Shown: positions 1-8,628, numbered from the stretch's first letter. The stretch: DNA of 64,000 nt from Inconstantimicrobium porci (GCF_009696465.1 NZ_VULX01000015.1:1-64000), one strand, 5' to 3'. The notes: a model not told the origin generated them from the letters alone. A program made the numbers and translations.

Positions 1-39
1 TGCATTTTCCTTAAATTCCTTATCATACTGTTTACTCAT
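1..39 (-). CDS. IS3-family transposase OrfA-like, N-terminal 13 codons only
   Basis: An ATG at 37-39 (minus strand) is preceded by a strong GGAGG at 47-51, eight bases away. The 13 visible codons read MSKQYDKEFKENA and run off the left edge. This opening resembles the start of IS3-type OrfA proteins, which have a helix-turn-helix for binding the element ends. Only the start is visible, so the assignment is tentative; it could be another small DNA-binding protein. An insertion sequence here would fit the accessory character of the next 5.5 kb. Confidence 0.4.
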   Translation of the reverse strand, partial: MSKQYDKEFKENA

Positions 40-107
40 TTCAATTCCTCCAATTCATCATATTTTTATTATAACTCTTTTTGAGAAATATCCACTTTTA
101 ACTTGTA

Positions 108-269
108 CTATTTATATTCTAGCTCCACTATGCCGCCAATGTTTTGAACTCTGTATAATCGTAAGTCTAGGGTGTCGTAATTATCTGAGATGTAACTTTG
201 TACGGTAGCAAACATCTCATTATAGAATCTTTCTGCCACATAATCTTTAAATGAACGATTACCTGCCAA
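108..269 (-). CDS. small orphan protein (53 aa), possibly a truncated N-terminal domain
   Basis: A 53-codon frame starts at TTG (267-269), just after a purine-rich GGGGGAG ribosome-binding site at about 273-282, and ends at TAG (108-110). It opens MAGNRSFKDYVAERFYNEMF and ends in NIGGIVELEYK. The amphipathic, charged content and the good RBS argue for a real gene. The end looks abrupt, so it may be the remaining N-terminal piece of a longer protein found in clostridial mobile elements; that is inference. It follows the nuclease gene by 22 bases on the same strand and may be the last gene of the restriction operon. No function can be given. Confidence 0.5.
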   Translation of the reverse strand: MAGNRSFKDYVAERFYNEMFATVQSYISDNYDTLDLRLYRVQNIGGIVELEYK

Positions 270-291
270 GACACTCCCCCCTCATCAACAA

Positions 292-1548
292 TCAATTTGA
301 TATATAAGTTTGCATTACTTCCTTTACATTAAGATACTGTTCAATAATTTTTGTTCCTATTTTTCGGCCACCTAAATAAGCAGGAGATAATGAAAAGTGC
401 AAGTTTGAACAAATAGAATTATTTGGTAGTATTAAGGCACTATATATTTTAGTGCTCTTCGAAATCCCACCTCTAAGTATCTCATTATATGAAAATTGTT
501 TATAATTTAAATCCGAGACGTTGTAATAATATTTCGAATCAAAAATATAAATAGAATCATCTTGTTTTGCATAATGATCTAACCGTATTTTAAACCGGTG
601 TGGAGAATCATCGATAGAAAATTCTTTAGCTTCAAATCTCAAGGGCGATGCTACTAAACTTTTATCAAATGTGATAGAATCGGAAACTTCGTCAACACAT
701 TTAAAATATTTATTCAGGTACTTTGAAACCATCTGCTCCCAAATTTTATCAAAATAATTAATTTTGATATGGATATTACCGCCTTTTGGCGATTTCTTAT
801 ATTGTTCAAAAAAATTAATTAAGTGCGCTATCAATTTTTTTTGAGTATCTTTAAAGGTTTTACTATTAATTTGTCGCAATTGTTGCAATGTATATTCTCG
901 ATGTTTGATAAAGTCAAAAGAACTTATTTTGTAACCAGTTTTTGGTAAATGAATAAAATATGGAAAACTATTAATCGTATGATCGATAACAAACACCATG
1001 CATTCACTAAGGAAAACATTCTGTTGCCTTTTTTTCTTTCTATAAAGGGGAGAGAAAATTAAGTTACCATTACTAACTATCACCTGTGCCTTTTGAATAG
1101 TTTTTTTCCATGCTACTGATCCATTTGCATTGGGTTTAACTTCAATATTATTTTCACGATAAATACCATACTGACGAAAATATTTATAGACTTCGAAAAA
1201 AGAAGCAAAAGGGTAATCAGATACAAACTCAGGTTTTGCTCCGATGTACTTAGTCGCTTTGGCAGTAGTAGATACTTCCTTTGTATATTTTACAAACACG
1301 TCAAATAACAGCTTAATATCTTCTAAATTCGTCTTTTTATCACGATTCAAATCTTTTAACTCTAAATCACTGTAAAAATGTTTCGGGAAAACAGATAATA
1401 AATTACCTTCATCTAAAACAAACCCTACAAAATCAAACACTTCTTTATTAGCAGATTTTAAATATTTTGTATCACCTTTTTCAAGGCCAAAAGGTGATAC
1501 ATCTATGCCATCAACGTTATAATAATCTTGTCCATAATGAAATTTCAT
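292..1548 (-). CDS. LlaJI/McrC-family restriction endonuclease subunit
   Basis: This is the likely DNA-cleaving subunit of a GTP-dependent restriction system of the LlaJI/BsuMI kind. The 418-residue protein has the LlaJI-family features I recognise: GNLLSVFPKHF near the N terminus, a central YGIYRENN segment and FLSECMVFVI. A C-terminal PD-(D/E)xK core is visible as RLDHY...IYIFDSKYYYN, with DSK as the metal-binding/catalytic residues. It directly follows the McrB-like gene, as in McrBC operons, where McrC activates the NTPase and cuts. I chose ATG 1546-1548 because AGGGGTGG lies about ten bases upstream. An in-frame TTG at 1575 is possible but its only RBS is poorly spaced. Family call is fairly sure; activity is inferred. 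Confidence 0.8.
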   Translation of the reverse strand: MKFHYGQDYYNVDGIDVSPFGLEKGDTKYLKSANKEVFDFVGFVLDEGNLLSVFPKHFYSDLELKDLNRDKKTNLEDIKLLFDVFVKYTKEVSTTAKATKYIGAKPEFVSDYPFASFFEVYKYFRQYGIYRENNIEVKPNANGSVAWKKTIQKAQVIVSNGNLIFSPLYRKKKRQQNVFLSECMVFVIDHTINSFPYFIHLPKTGYKISSFDFIKHREYTLQQLRQINSKTFKDTQKKLIAHLINFFEQYKKSPKGGNIHIKINYFDKIWEQMVSKYLNKYFKCVDEVSDSITFDKSLVASPLRFEAKEFSIDDSPHRFKIRLDHYAKQDDSIYIFDSKYYYNVSDLNYKQFSYNEILRGGISKSTKIYSALILPNNSICSNLHFSLSPAYLGGRKIGTKIIEQYLNVKEVMQTYISN

Positions 1549-1579
1549 TAGATTAGCACCACCCCTATTCACCAAGAAA

Positions 1580-2530
1580 TCATAAACTACCTCTTAGCCA
1601 CAGCTCTATGCATTCTAAAAACTTATCGCTAAAAACCTTTTTATCATCTTCATAAGCATCATACAGTTCGGAAAAACTTGTAACTGATGAATCAAACAAA
1701 CTAATTTCAGTGCTATAACTTGATTTATGAATATCACTCCATAAATAATGTAATAGTTTATTTTTAAATTGATTTTTATAATCGCTTGGTGTGCCACCAA
1801 TTTTAAATTCTATAAAGAACTGGCCCAACTGCTTATCTTCACCAAGTCCTAAAAATCGTGAGTCCGAAATGAATTTATTTAAAGTGCCATAAATATCAAC
1901 CCACTTAACAGTTTTTTTTGTACCTGCATTGTCTAAAACAACTTCGATGTCGATATTGTTTTTATATGGGCCCCCTATTGGTTCCGGCTTAGTACTTATA
2001 TAATGCCATTCAAACCTTCTTTTAAAAGCAGTATCCATTACAAATACATTCTGATCACTCGTATTAACAGTTCCTAAAATATTGAATTTAGGTGGTAGTT
2101 TAATTTTATCATCAGTGATTGCTATTATGTCTTTAGCAATGATGTCGTTATTAATAAAGTATTTACTAAAACCTTTATCTACACCTTGAGATTCCCTATC
2201 CAATAATTGAAAAATATCCCCAAAAATGGCTGCACAGTCTCCTCTTGACATTTCTTCAATTATTAAAAATACCTCTTTTGCAGTATCTTCGTATGCTTTT
2301 TCTAATGCTATTGTAAATACTCCTTTTGTAAATTCATAGCTGATATTAGTGGCACCACTAGCTGTTTTCTCGACTTTAGGTAGCAATTGTCCTACGAAAT
2401 CGTTATATGTATACTCTGGATGGAACGTAGTTCTAAAAATTCTATCATCACCAACACCAGATGCTTTTACCAGTTCATCTACACTATAACTTTTTCCTGT
2501 ACCTGGGGCACCATAATAAATTATCTGCAT
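1580..2530 (-). CDS. McrB-like AAA+ NTPase restriction subunit
   Basis: This is the motor subunit of the restriction complex, expected to hydrolyse GTP or ATP and move on DNA for the nuclease encoded next. At 316 residues it is essentially a bare AAA+ domain without the N-terminal DNA-recognition domain of E. coli McrB. Visible motifs: Walker A GAPGTGKS at residues 7-14, Walker B with the McrB-type EEMSRGDCAAIFGDIFQLLD near 92-111, and the signature NTSD followed by the arginine finger FKRRF near 155-172. The start has a clear GGGAGG RBS. Lack of a recognition domain suggests that specificity comes from another subunit, perhaps the 281-residue protein upstream (inference; compare the three-gene R.BsuMI set ydiR-ydiS-ydjA). 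Confidence 0.85.
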   Translation of the reverse strand: MQIIYYGAPGTGKSYSVDELVKASGVGDDRIFRTTFHPEYTYNDFVGQLLPKVEKTASGATNISYEFTKGVFTIALEKAYEDTAKEVFLIIEEMSRGDCAAIFGDIFQLLDRESQGVDKGFSKYFINNDIIAKDIIAITDDKIKLPPKFNILGTVNTSDQNVFVMDTAFKRRFEWHYISTKPEPIGGPYKNNIDIEVVLDNAGTKKTVKWVDIYGTLNKFISDSRFLGLGEDKQLGQFFIEFKIGGTPSDYKNQFKNKLLHYLWSDIHKSSYSTEISLFDSSVTSFSELYDAYEDDKKVFSDKFLECIELWLRGSL

Positions 2531-2556
2531 TTATTTTACCTCCCAATTTTCTTGCG

Positions 2557-3402
2557 TTAAATTTTAGAAATATAGGTTCTAATGACATCAAACATACTCA
2601 AGTGTACATTATCAAAATCATCTATATTAACTTGGTACCCCGCATCAATTGCCATATAGATTGCTGGTAATACCTTCAAAAGATATCTATACATTTCAGC
2701 AGATGGATTTGATGACGTAGTAACTTTAGTTGAAAGTAGCTGCAATACCTTCTCCTCATCATTAACCACGAATAGTTCATTATTACCATTCGTTGCAAAT
2801 AACTGATTAAAATCAGCTAAAGAAGATATCTGAAATTCATCATCTCCCTCATTGAGGCTCGTTATAACATCTTGGAACTCTCGTCCGAATATATCCAGAT
2901 ATTTAAACCCAAGTAATTCTGCACATATAAAACTTACTTTTACGGCTCTCTGTTCTGATCTATTTGTCTCATTTATATTTACAATATATACTGGTCTATT
3001 ATTAAAATGTAAATCAACCATATCCTGAGATATTCCTTCATAGATTCCTAACAAACTAGGCATAACCTGTCTGGTTAGAAAATCATTTCCCGAGTTAAGT
3101 GAAGGTGGAATATAAAAAAACAGCCCGTCTACATTACCATCTTCAGTTTCGAAATATCCAGAATATATAGAATCACTCCATCTATTTCCAATAGTCTCTT
3201 TTATATTATCTTTATTATCAGCCCTATAATTGGTAATTTCTAATTTAGGAAATCTTTCGTTCAGTTCAGATATGACCCTATTTATCATATCTTGAACTGT
3301 GTCGACACCAATTTGAAGCCATTTTGCATGAATATCATTATCTGCATGTGCTTTATTCAGTTTAGCTTCAAATTCTTCTGGCAAAACAAGAATATGATTC
3401 AT
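2557..3402 (-). CDS. unrecognised restriction-system protein (281 aa)
   Basis: I do not recognise a domain with certainty. It lies between the methyltransferase (11-base gap) and the McrB-like gene (26-base gap), with a good AAGGGGG RBS overlapping the end of the methyltransferase. It is soluble and acidic, with no signal peptide or membrane segment. Possible landmarks are EITNYRADNKDN near 55, GYFETEDGNVDGLFFYIPP near 82 and PVYIVNINETNRSEQRAVKVSF near 140. Position and size match the third subunit of R.BsuMI (YdiR), which has no clear enzymatic domain, so a role in recognising the target is a reasonable guess. Nothing in the sequence proves it. Confidence 0.6.
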   Translation of the reverse strand: MNHILVLPEEFEAKLNKAHADNDIHAKWLQIGVDTVQDMINRVISELNERFPKLEITNYRADNKDNIKETIGNRWSDSIYSGYFETEDGNVDGLFFYIPPSLNSGNDFLTRQVMPSLLGIYEGISQDMVDLHFNNRPVYIVNINETNRSEQRAVKVSFICAELLGFKYLDIFGREFQDVITSLNEGDDEFQISSLADFNQLFATNGNNELFVVNDEEKVLQLLSTKVTTSSNPSAEMYRYLLKVLPAIYMAIDAGYQVNIDDFDNVHLSMFDVIRTYISKI

Positions 3403-3413
3403 TAATATCCCCC

Positions 3414-5267
3414 TTAATAATTCACTATTAGGACTTCATTTTTTGCATAACGCCATCCACTTGTTCCTATATCAATCACGCGGTATTTATGCTCTTCGGC
3501 CCATTTTTGTAGTAAATGATTTGTTCTATCTTTGTGATGCATAACATTTGAAAGCATGAATTTATATCCTAATGAATCAATATGGCTTAGGATATTTAAC
3601 AGCTCTACCTCTTCATCTGCAGACCAACCTTTCATTCCTCTCTTACCATCATTGTAAGCAGCACTTGTAATAAAGTAAGGTGGATCAAAATAAAAAACTG
3701 TGTCTGAAGGAAACTCGCTCCAATTTATTGATGTATAGTCATCATTCATCATTTTTAGATTTTTCGCTTTAACTTTAAAGTTAAGTATTCTTTGCTTTAT
3801 ATCTTCACTGTAACCTGCTACTCCAATCGGTGTATTAAATTTATGTTTTCCATTAAATCTGATCATATTTTGGAATGAATACATGTGGAGCAAATACAAA
3901 TTTAATGGGGAATTATCCACTTCATTATAATCTCGTCGAAGTTTGTCAAATGGTTCCTTCTCTCCTTTTTCCAACTTATATTTAGCTATCCCTTCCTCTA
4001 TAGCTTCTATGATTTCAGCTTTATCAGTTTTTAGAAGCCATTCAATAATTTCGTAAATAAAAGGGTTAAGTTCATTATAAACAACGCAGTCTGTAGCAAT
4101 GATATTTGCCCCGACATTAAATGCGCCTCCCATAACATCAACAAAAGTATTAACAGAAGGAGGAAGCTCTTTGATTATAGCAGGAAGCAAAGTGTCCTTG
4201 CTGCCAGAATAATTAAGTGGGGACTTATTTAAAGACATATCTTTTTGAAAATATATTACTACTTCGTTGAGGGATTTACCGTTCCTCTTGTTGCTTGATC
4301 TATGATTCTGGTACTCCCTGTAATCGGTACTTTCTATGTATACCTTGCCGTCCTTAGCAAATATCTTTGCCAATTCAACCAGTTCGTCTATACTAACAAG
4401 TCCCTGATTACTATAGCTCACCAGTATATGCTTGTAATTAATCTGTCTAAATAAATCCTCAAAGGCTTGTAATGCCTTTGTTCTCTGAGCATATAATGAG
4501 TTTTTATTACCCCTTCCTCGTTTTCCACCTACGCCTTTTATTTCGGGTGAATCATACTTAGCGATAGTATCTAGCATATGATAAGCTGAAACATATTGAG
4601 TTACGGTATATGGAGGGTCAATATAAGCTATATCGCCTTCAATTCGCCTTACTAAACTATTCGTTTCTTCATTATAAACATCATTTTTAGCAAAAAGTTC
4701 TTGTTCATTCATTTCAAGTGGTTCCAAGACAAAGTCTTTTGTTGCTCTTGGGTCCCAGAATTTAAAGAATGCTTCGTAAGTGCCAGAAGTGTTTGAAAAC
4801 CTAGTGGTACTTTCAATAAGAGACGCTAGTAAGAAAAAATACTCATTTTCAGAAATAATTTGTTCTCTATAAAGTTCCTCAATCTTTATTCTAATACCAT
4901 CAATTTTTTTTCCGTTATCTTCCGTAAAAAACATTCTTTCACCAATCGGGGTATAATTGTTATAAATAAAATAATTGCTGTCTGCAGTAAATTCAAGGGA
5001 ATTTAGCCAATCAAAAATGTTCCTTTTATACTCTTTAGTAAAGTTTGAAAAGGATGGAATTCTACTATTATTTAATTTTGCTTTGCTTATAACATAGGAG
5101 AAATATAGAAAGTCGTTGGCCTGAATTTTATACCTATCTTTGAAATAATCTCCAACGCAACTAGTCCCTGCAAATAAATCTCCAAATGTTTCCCCATCAA
5201 TATCATACTTTTCAATAATATCTTCTATAGTATTCAGCAATTTTACTTTGCTGCCTAAATATCTCAC
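3414..5267 (-). CDS. fused two-domain DNA adenine methyltransferase (D12 class, M.FokI-like)
   Basis: Expected to transfer methyl groups from S-adenosylmethionine to adenine N6 and protect host DNA from the adjacent nuclease. Two D12 (Dam-like) domains lie in tandem. The first has RYLGSK at the start, SAM-binding DLFAGTSCVGDYF and catalytic DPPY in IDPPYTVTQY. The second begins about 360 residues in with LNYSGSKDTLLP, then DVMGGAFNVGANI and DPPY in YFDPPYFITSA. Length is close to M.FokI, whose two domains each methylate one strand of an asymmetric site. I prefer GTG 5265-5267, which has AGGTGAT upstream and opens MRYLGSK as family members do. ATG at 5306 would overlap the regulator gene by 17 bases and has no good RBS. 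Confidence 0.9.
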   Translation of the reverse strand: MRYLGSKVKLLNTIEDIIEKYDIDGETFGDLFAGTSCVGDYFKDRYKIQANDFLYFSYVISKAKLNNSRIPSFSNFTKEYKRNIFDWLNSLEFTADSNYFIYNNYTPIGERMFFTEDNGKKIDGIRIKIEELYREQIISENEYFFLLASLIESTTRFSNTSGTYEAFFKFWDPRATKDFVLEPLEMNEQELFAKNDVYNEETNSLVRRIEGDIAYIDPPYTVTQYVSAYHMLDTIAKYDSPEIKGVGGKRGRGNKNSLYAQRTKALQAFEDLFRQINYKHILVSYSNQGLVSIDELVELAKIFAKDGKVYIESTDYREYQNHRSSNKRNGKSLNEVVIYFQKDMSLNKSPLNYSGSKDTLLPAIIKELPPSVNTFVDVMGGAFNVGANIIATDCVVYNELNPFIYEIIEWLLKTDKAEIIEAIEEGIAKYKLEKGEKEPFDKLRRDYNEVDNSPLNLYLLHMYSFQNMIRFNGKHKFNTPIGVAGYSEDIKQRILNFKVKAKNLKMMNDDYTSINWSEFPSDTVFYFDPPYFITSAAYNDGKRGMKGWSADEEVELLNILSHIDSLGYKFMLSNVMHHKDRTNHLLQKWAEEHKYRVIDIGTSGWRYAKNEVLIVNY

Positions 5268-5289
5268 TTTATCACCTTTTCTAGTTGTG

Positions 5290-5508
5290 CTATTTTTCTT
5301 CTTCATCGTCTGGTTGATATTCTAGTAGGTCACTTAGGTCACAACCGAGAACCTTACAAATATTATCAAGCAAATCCAAATCGACCCTTTTAACTTTCTC
5401 ATGGTATAAATCACCAATTGTGTTTGGGCGTACACCAACTAACTCTGCAAGGGCTTTTCTTGTCATCTTGTTTTTACCTAATAACTCTGATAATTTTATT
5501 CTAATCAA
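5290..5508 (-). CDS. XRE-family HTH regulator, controller-like protein of the R-M operon
   Basis: A 72-residue Cro/CI-type helix-turn-helix protein (MIRIKLSELLGKNKMTRKAL..., with ALAELVGVRPNTIGDLY as the HTH) and an acidic tail. It resembles small YozG-like regulators. As first gene of the restriction operon it probably sets methyltransferase and nuclease levels, as C proteins do in other R-M systems. Two matching palindromes sit at its own promoter. The TTG at 5508 is chosen because GAGGTGAT is about seven bases upstream; GTG 5517 and TTG 5511 are less well spaced. The next gene starts 22 bases after its stop if GTG 5267 is used. Confidence 0.8.
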   Translation of the reverse strand: MIRIKLSELLGKNKMTRKALAELVGVRPNTIGDLYHEKVKRVDLDLLDNICKVLGCDLSDLLEYQPDDEEEK

Positions 5509-5531
5509 CAATATCACCTCAAGGGGATTAA

Positions 5532-5592
5532 ATAACGGTTTTCGTTATAAATTAACATTTATCATTATATCATAACGATATTCGTTTCTCAA
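5532..5592 (-). promoter_or_regulatory. R-M operon promoter with two palindromic operators
   Basis: On the minus strand TTGAGA (5587-5592) and TATAAT (5564-5569) are separated by exactly 17 bases, a near-consensus sigma-A promoter. A palindrome AACG-N5-CGTT fills the spacer (5574-5586). A second, longer copy ATAACG-N5-CGTTAT lies at 5532-5548, between the transcript start and the regulator gene. The two centres are 40 bp apart, about four helical turns, so two bound dimers would lie on the same DNA face. The obvious ligand is the XRE protein encoded immediately downstream, giving negative autoregulation (inference). Confidence 0.75.
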
Positions 5593-5808
5593 TACAAGAA
5601 AAATTAATTCTAGTTAACATCTATCCTATCTCTACAACCCCACAAATTAATCTAATCTGTCAACTCAACCCTAAGCACTTTTTTAATGTCGACTTGTTTC
5701 CTCAATAAATAAAAATAAGGACTTCCAAGATTAAAAGGCACTGCCAGACATCGGGCAAAAAATCCTCCAACCTTTGAAATCCTTCATTTATCAGCGTTTT
5801 TAATACTC
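5593..5808. other. junction between R-M island and rlmD, no gene seen
   Basis: This 216-base stretch separates the R-M promoter from the 3' end of rlmD. I find no convincing frame or rho-independent terminator for rlmD. Reading on the minus strand, TTGATAAATAGGAG at the rlmD stop and CTGATAAATGAAGG about 25 bases later are imperfect direct repeats. It is the expected location for a recombination junction if the island entered at rlmD, but no clean attachment site can be identified without the other end. Confidence 0.3.
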
Positions 5809-7182
5809 CTATTTATCAACCCTTGACATCAATACTACGGTCTCAACATGACTTGTCTGTGGGAACATGTCTACTGGCTGTACTTTCTTTGTTTTGTAGC
5901 CTAATGTATCTAATATTCCTAAATCTCTTGCAAGTGTTGATGGATCACATGATACGTAAACTATTCTCTTTGGTCCTACACCTGCGATAGCATGAAGCAG
6001 ACTTTCTTCACATCCTTTTCTTGGTGGATCTACTACCACTACATCTGGTTTTATTCCCTTGTCTAATAATTGAGGAATCACTACTTCTGATTCACCAACA
6101 AAGAATTCTGCATTATCAACATTGTTAGCTGCTGCATTTTCATTAGCGTTATCGATAGCTTCCTTTATTATTTCAACTCCATAAACCTTCTTGGCTTTTC
6201 TTGAAAGGAAAAGAGTTATTGTTCCCGCACCACAGTATGCATCAAATACAGTTTCATTTCCGCTTAAATCTGCATATTCTAATGCTTTAGAGTATAATAC
6301 TTCTGTCTGCACAGGATTGACCTGAAAGAATGATAATGGAGATATATTAAACTTAAATTCTCCAATATAATCACTGATTGTATCTTCACCCCATAAAGTT
6401 ACACACTTCTGACCCATTATAACATTAGTCTTCTCAGTATTTATATTCTGAATTATACTGTGTATTCCATCAATATTATTCTTAATTTCTTCTACCCACT
6501 CTTCTTTATGAGGAATTTTACTGCCATTAGTTACAATTACAACCATGACTTCATTAGTTGTAAAGCCCCTTCTTACCATGATGTGTCTTACTACTCCGCT
6601 TTTATCGTATTCACCATCTTTAATATAAGGCTTAATTCGATACTTCTTTATCCAATTTCTTGTTATCTCAATTACCTTATCAGCAGTTTCATCCTGAATA
6701 TTACATTCATTCATATCGATTATGTTATGTGATCTTGCAGCAAAGAATCCTATCTTAAGCTCACCATTAAAAACACCAACCGGTAACTGAACCTTATTTC
6801 TATATCTGTAAGGATTGCTCATTCCTAAAGTATCCTTTACAATACTTCCATCAAGCTTACCTATTCTTTCTATACAGTCAACAACTCTCTGCTTCTTAAA
6901 CTGCAGCTGACTTTCATAAGAAGCATGTTGAAGTCTGCATCCTCCGCATCTGCTATATATTCCGCATACAGGTTTAGCTCTGTGTTCACTTTTTTTGATG
7001 ACTTCTACAAGTTTACCATAAGCAAAACTCTTCTTAACCTTGATTATTTTAACCTTAACTCTTTCACCAGGAAGAGCGCCTTCTATAAAAACAGGATATG
7101 TATTATCAACCTTGGCAATACCTTCCCCCTCGTAACCCTGAGACACTATATCTAATATGTATTCTTTATTCTTTTCTAACAA
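5809..7182 (-). CDS. rlmD: 23S rRNA (uracil-C5)-methyltransferase RlmD/RumA family
   Basis: Methylates a uracil C5 in 23S rRNA (U1939 in E. coli; some Firmicute members also do U747) using SAM. Domains: an N-terminal TRAM RNA-binding domain (about residues 5-62), iron-sulfur cysteines in [15 protein letters not shown], and a C-terminal Rossmann methyltransferase with [14 protein letters not shown] and the catalytic cysteine in [14 protein letters not shown] chose TTG 7180-7182, because AAAGGTGAG lies eight bases upstream; the frame is open 20 codons further but without an RBS. About 457 residues is normal for the family. RlmD versus RlmCD specificity cannot be told from sequence alone. Confidence 0.9.
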   Translation of the reverse strand: MLEKNKEYILDIVSQGYEGEGIAKVDNTYPVFIEGALPGERVKVKIIKVKKSFAYGKLVEVIKKSEHRAKPVCGIYSRCGGCRLQHASYESQLQFKKQRVVDCIERIGKLDGSIVKDTLGMSNPYRYRNKVQLPVGVFNGELKIGFFAARSHNIIDMNECNIQDETADKVIEITRNWIKKYRIKPYIKDGEYDKSGVVRHIMVRRGFTTNEVMVVIVTNGSKIPHKEEWVEEIKNNIDGIHSIIQNINTEKTNVIMGQKCVTLWGEDTISDYIGEFKFNISPLSFFQVNPVQTEVLYSKALEYADLSGNETVFDAYCGAGTITLFLSRKAKKVYGVEIIKEAIDNANENAAANNVDNAEFFVGESEVVIPQLLDKGIKPDVVVVDPPRKGCEESLLHAIAGVGPKRIVYVSCDPSTLARDLGILDTLGYKTKKVQPVDMFPQTSHVETVVLMSRVDK

Positions 7183-7430
7183 ATCAATCTCACCTTTATT
7201 CTTTAATAATAGTATATTAACTAAACGTATATGTTTTAACAATTAACATGCTTTGTAGTAACGCACTATTGTTTGCTTCTTAATTATAAAGTATATATAA
7301 TTACTAGGCAATCGAGTATTTCTTAGCTTATTCATTATTTGATGATATATTCCTTTGTTATGTTATCACGCATACATAAATTTTATCATAATATATTGAT
7401 GTATATAATCTATTTAAAGGAAGTAATATA

Positions 7431-8522
7431 ATGGCTGGTAAAATAAAACACTATTTTGCATGTGCTAATACATCTAAAGGATTCAAAAACTTTTTCTCAT
7501 CTAATCTTCAGAACATAAAAAAGGTTTTTATTCTTAAAGGAGGCCCTGGTACTGGTAAATCTACTCTTATGAAAAAGATTGGAAACCTTTATTGTGCTAA
7601 AGATTTTGATATAGAATTCATTCACTGCTCATCTGATCCTGACTCTCTAGATGGCGTAATAATACGTGGTATGGGTGTGGCAATTGTTGATGGAACTTCA
7701 CCTCATGTTATAGAACCAACAGCGCCTGGAGCCTTAGAGGAGTATATAAACCTAGGTGTAGCTTGGAATACAGATGAACTTGCAAAATATACTGATGAAA
7801 TTCTATATATAAACAAAAAAATTCACCCTCTTTATGAACTGACTTATAAAAAGCTTTCAGAAGCTCTTGATATTCATGACGAATGGGAGTCAGTATATAT
7901 TTCAAATATGAGTTTTAAAAAAGCTAATACTTTGGCAAACGATATAATAAGAACTCTTCTAGGAACTGTATCTTATCCAAAACAAAGTGTAACTTATCAT
8001 CGTTTCTTTGGTGGTTCAACACCAAAAGGTGCACTAGACTATGTCGAAAATATAACTGAGCCTTTAAAGAAAAGATATTTTCTAAAAGGAAGACCTGGTT
8101 CTGGCAAATCCACTCTTCTAAAAAAAATACAAGAGGCAGGAGAAGCCAAAGGACTTGTTACAGAAGTTTATCACTGTGGATTTGACCCAGATAGTCTTGA
8201 TATGATTCTGTTCCCAGAACTTGAATTATGCATATTCGACAGCACTGCACCGCATGAATATCAAGTATCAAGACCATCTGATACAGTAATTGATCTCTAT
8301 TCTGAACTGATAAATAAAGATACTGATCAGAAATTCTCTAAAAAGATAAATAATATAAAATCAAGATATGCAAAATGTACTTTTGAGGCAATATCATACC
8401 TTAAAAATGCAAAACAGCTTCATGATCAGCTTGAAAAATTCTACATCCAAAACACTGACTTTTCTATATTAGATAAAATTTACGATAATCTAGTAGAAAG
8501 AATAGATAAACTAAATAAATAA
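7431..8522 (+). CDS. conserved ATPase with two duplicated P-loop domains
   Basis: A 363-residue cytosolic protein made of two similar halves. Each has a Walker A loop (GGPGTGKST near residue 37; GRPGSGKST near 222) followed 20-30 residues on by a matching HCSSDPDSLDG / HCGFDPDSLDM motif and a strand ending in VDGTSPHVIEP or FDSTAPHEYQ. This internal duplication matches a family of uncharacterised clostridial and bacillar ATPases. Its substrate is unknown. The gene is divergent from rlmD, with 248 bases between start codons, and has an AAGGAAG RBS. It appears monocistronic. Confidence 0.8.
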   Translation: MAGKIKHYFACANTSKGFKNFFSSNLQNIKKVFILKGGPGTGKSTLMKKIGNLYCAKDFDIEFIHCSSDPDSLDGVIIRGMGVAIVDGTSPHVIEPTAPGALEEYINLGVAWNTDELAKYTDEILYINKKIHPLYELTYKKLSEALDIHDEWESVYISNMSFKKANTLANDIIRTLLGTVSYPKQSVTYHRFFGGSTPKGALDYVENITEPLKKRYFLKGRPGSGKSTLLKKIQEAGEAKGLVTEVYHCGFDPDSLDMILFPELELCIFDSTAPHEYQVSRPSDTVIDLYSELINKDTDQKFSKKINNIKSRYAKCTFEAISYLKNAKQLHDQLEKFYIQNTDFSILDKIYDNLVERIDKLNK

Positions 8523-8541
8523 CCTTACTTCTTTATATAAA

Positions 8542-8601
8542 AATGGCTGAAAGACATATTTTAATTCTAAATCTCTTTAATTTGGATGCCCTTCAGCCAT
8601 T
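8542..8601. terminator. inverted repeat between convergent genes
   Basis: AATGGCTGAA (8542-8551) and TTCAGCCATT (8592-8601) are perfect inverted arms around a 40-base loop, between a plus-strand ATPase gene and a minus-strand TetR gene. It may stop transcription from both sides, but the loop is long and there is no T tract, so a terminator role is uncertain. Confidence 0.35.
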
Positions 8602-8628
8602 AATAATCATATAATAGATTATTTAAAA

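Noticed and set aside
3414-5306. Two separate methyltransferase genes split by a frameshift
   Set aside because: The frame is continuous over both D12 domains without a stop, and the length matches natural fused enzymes such as M.FokI.
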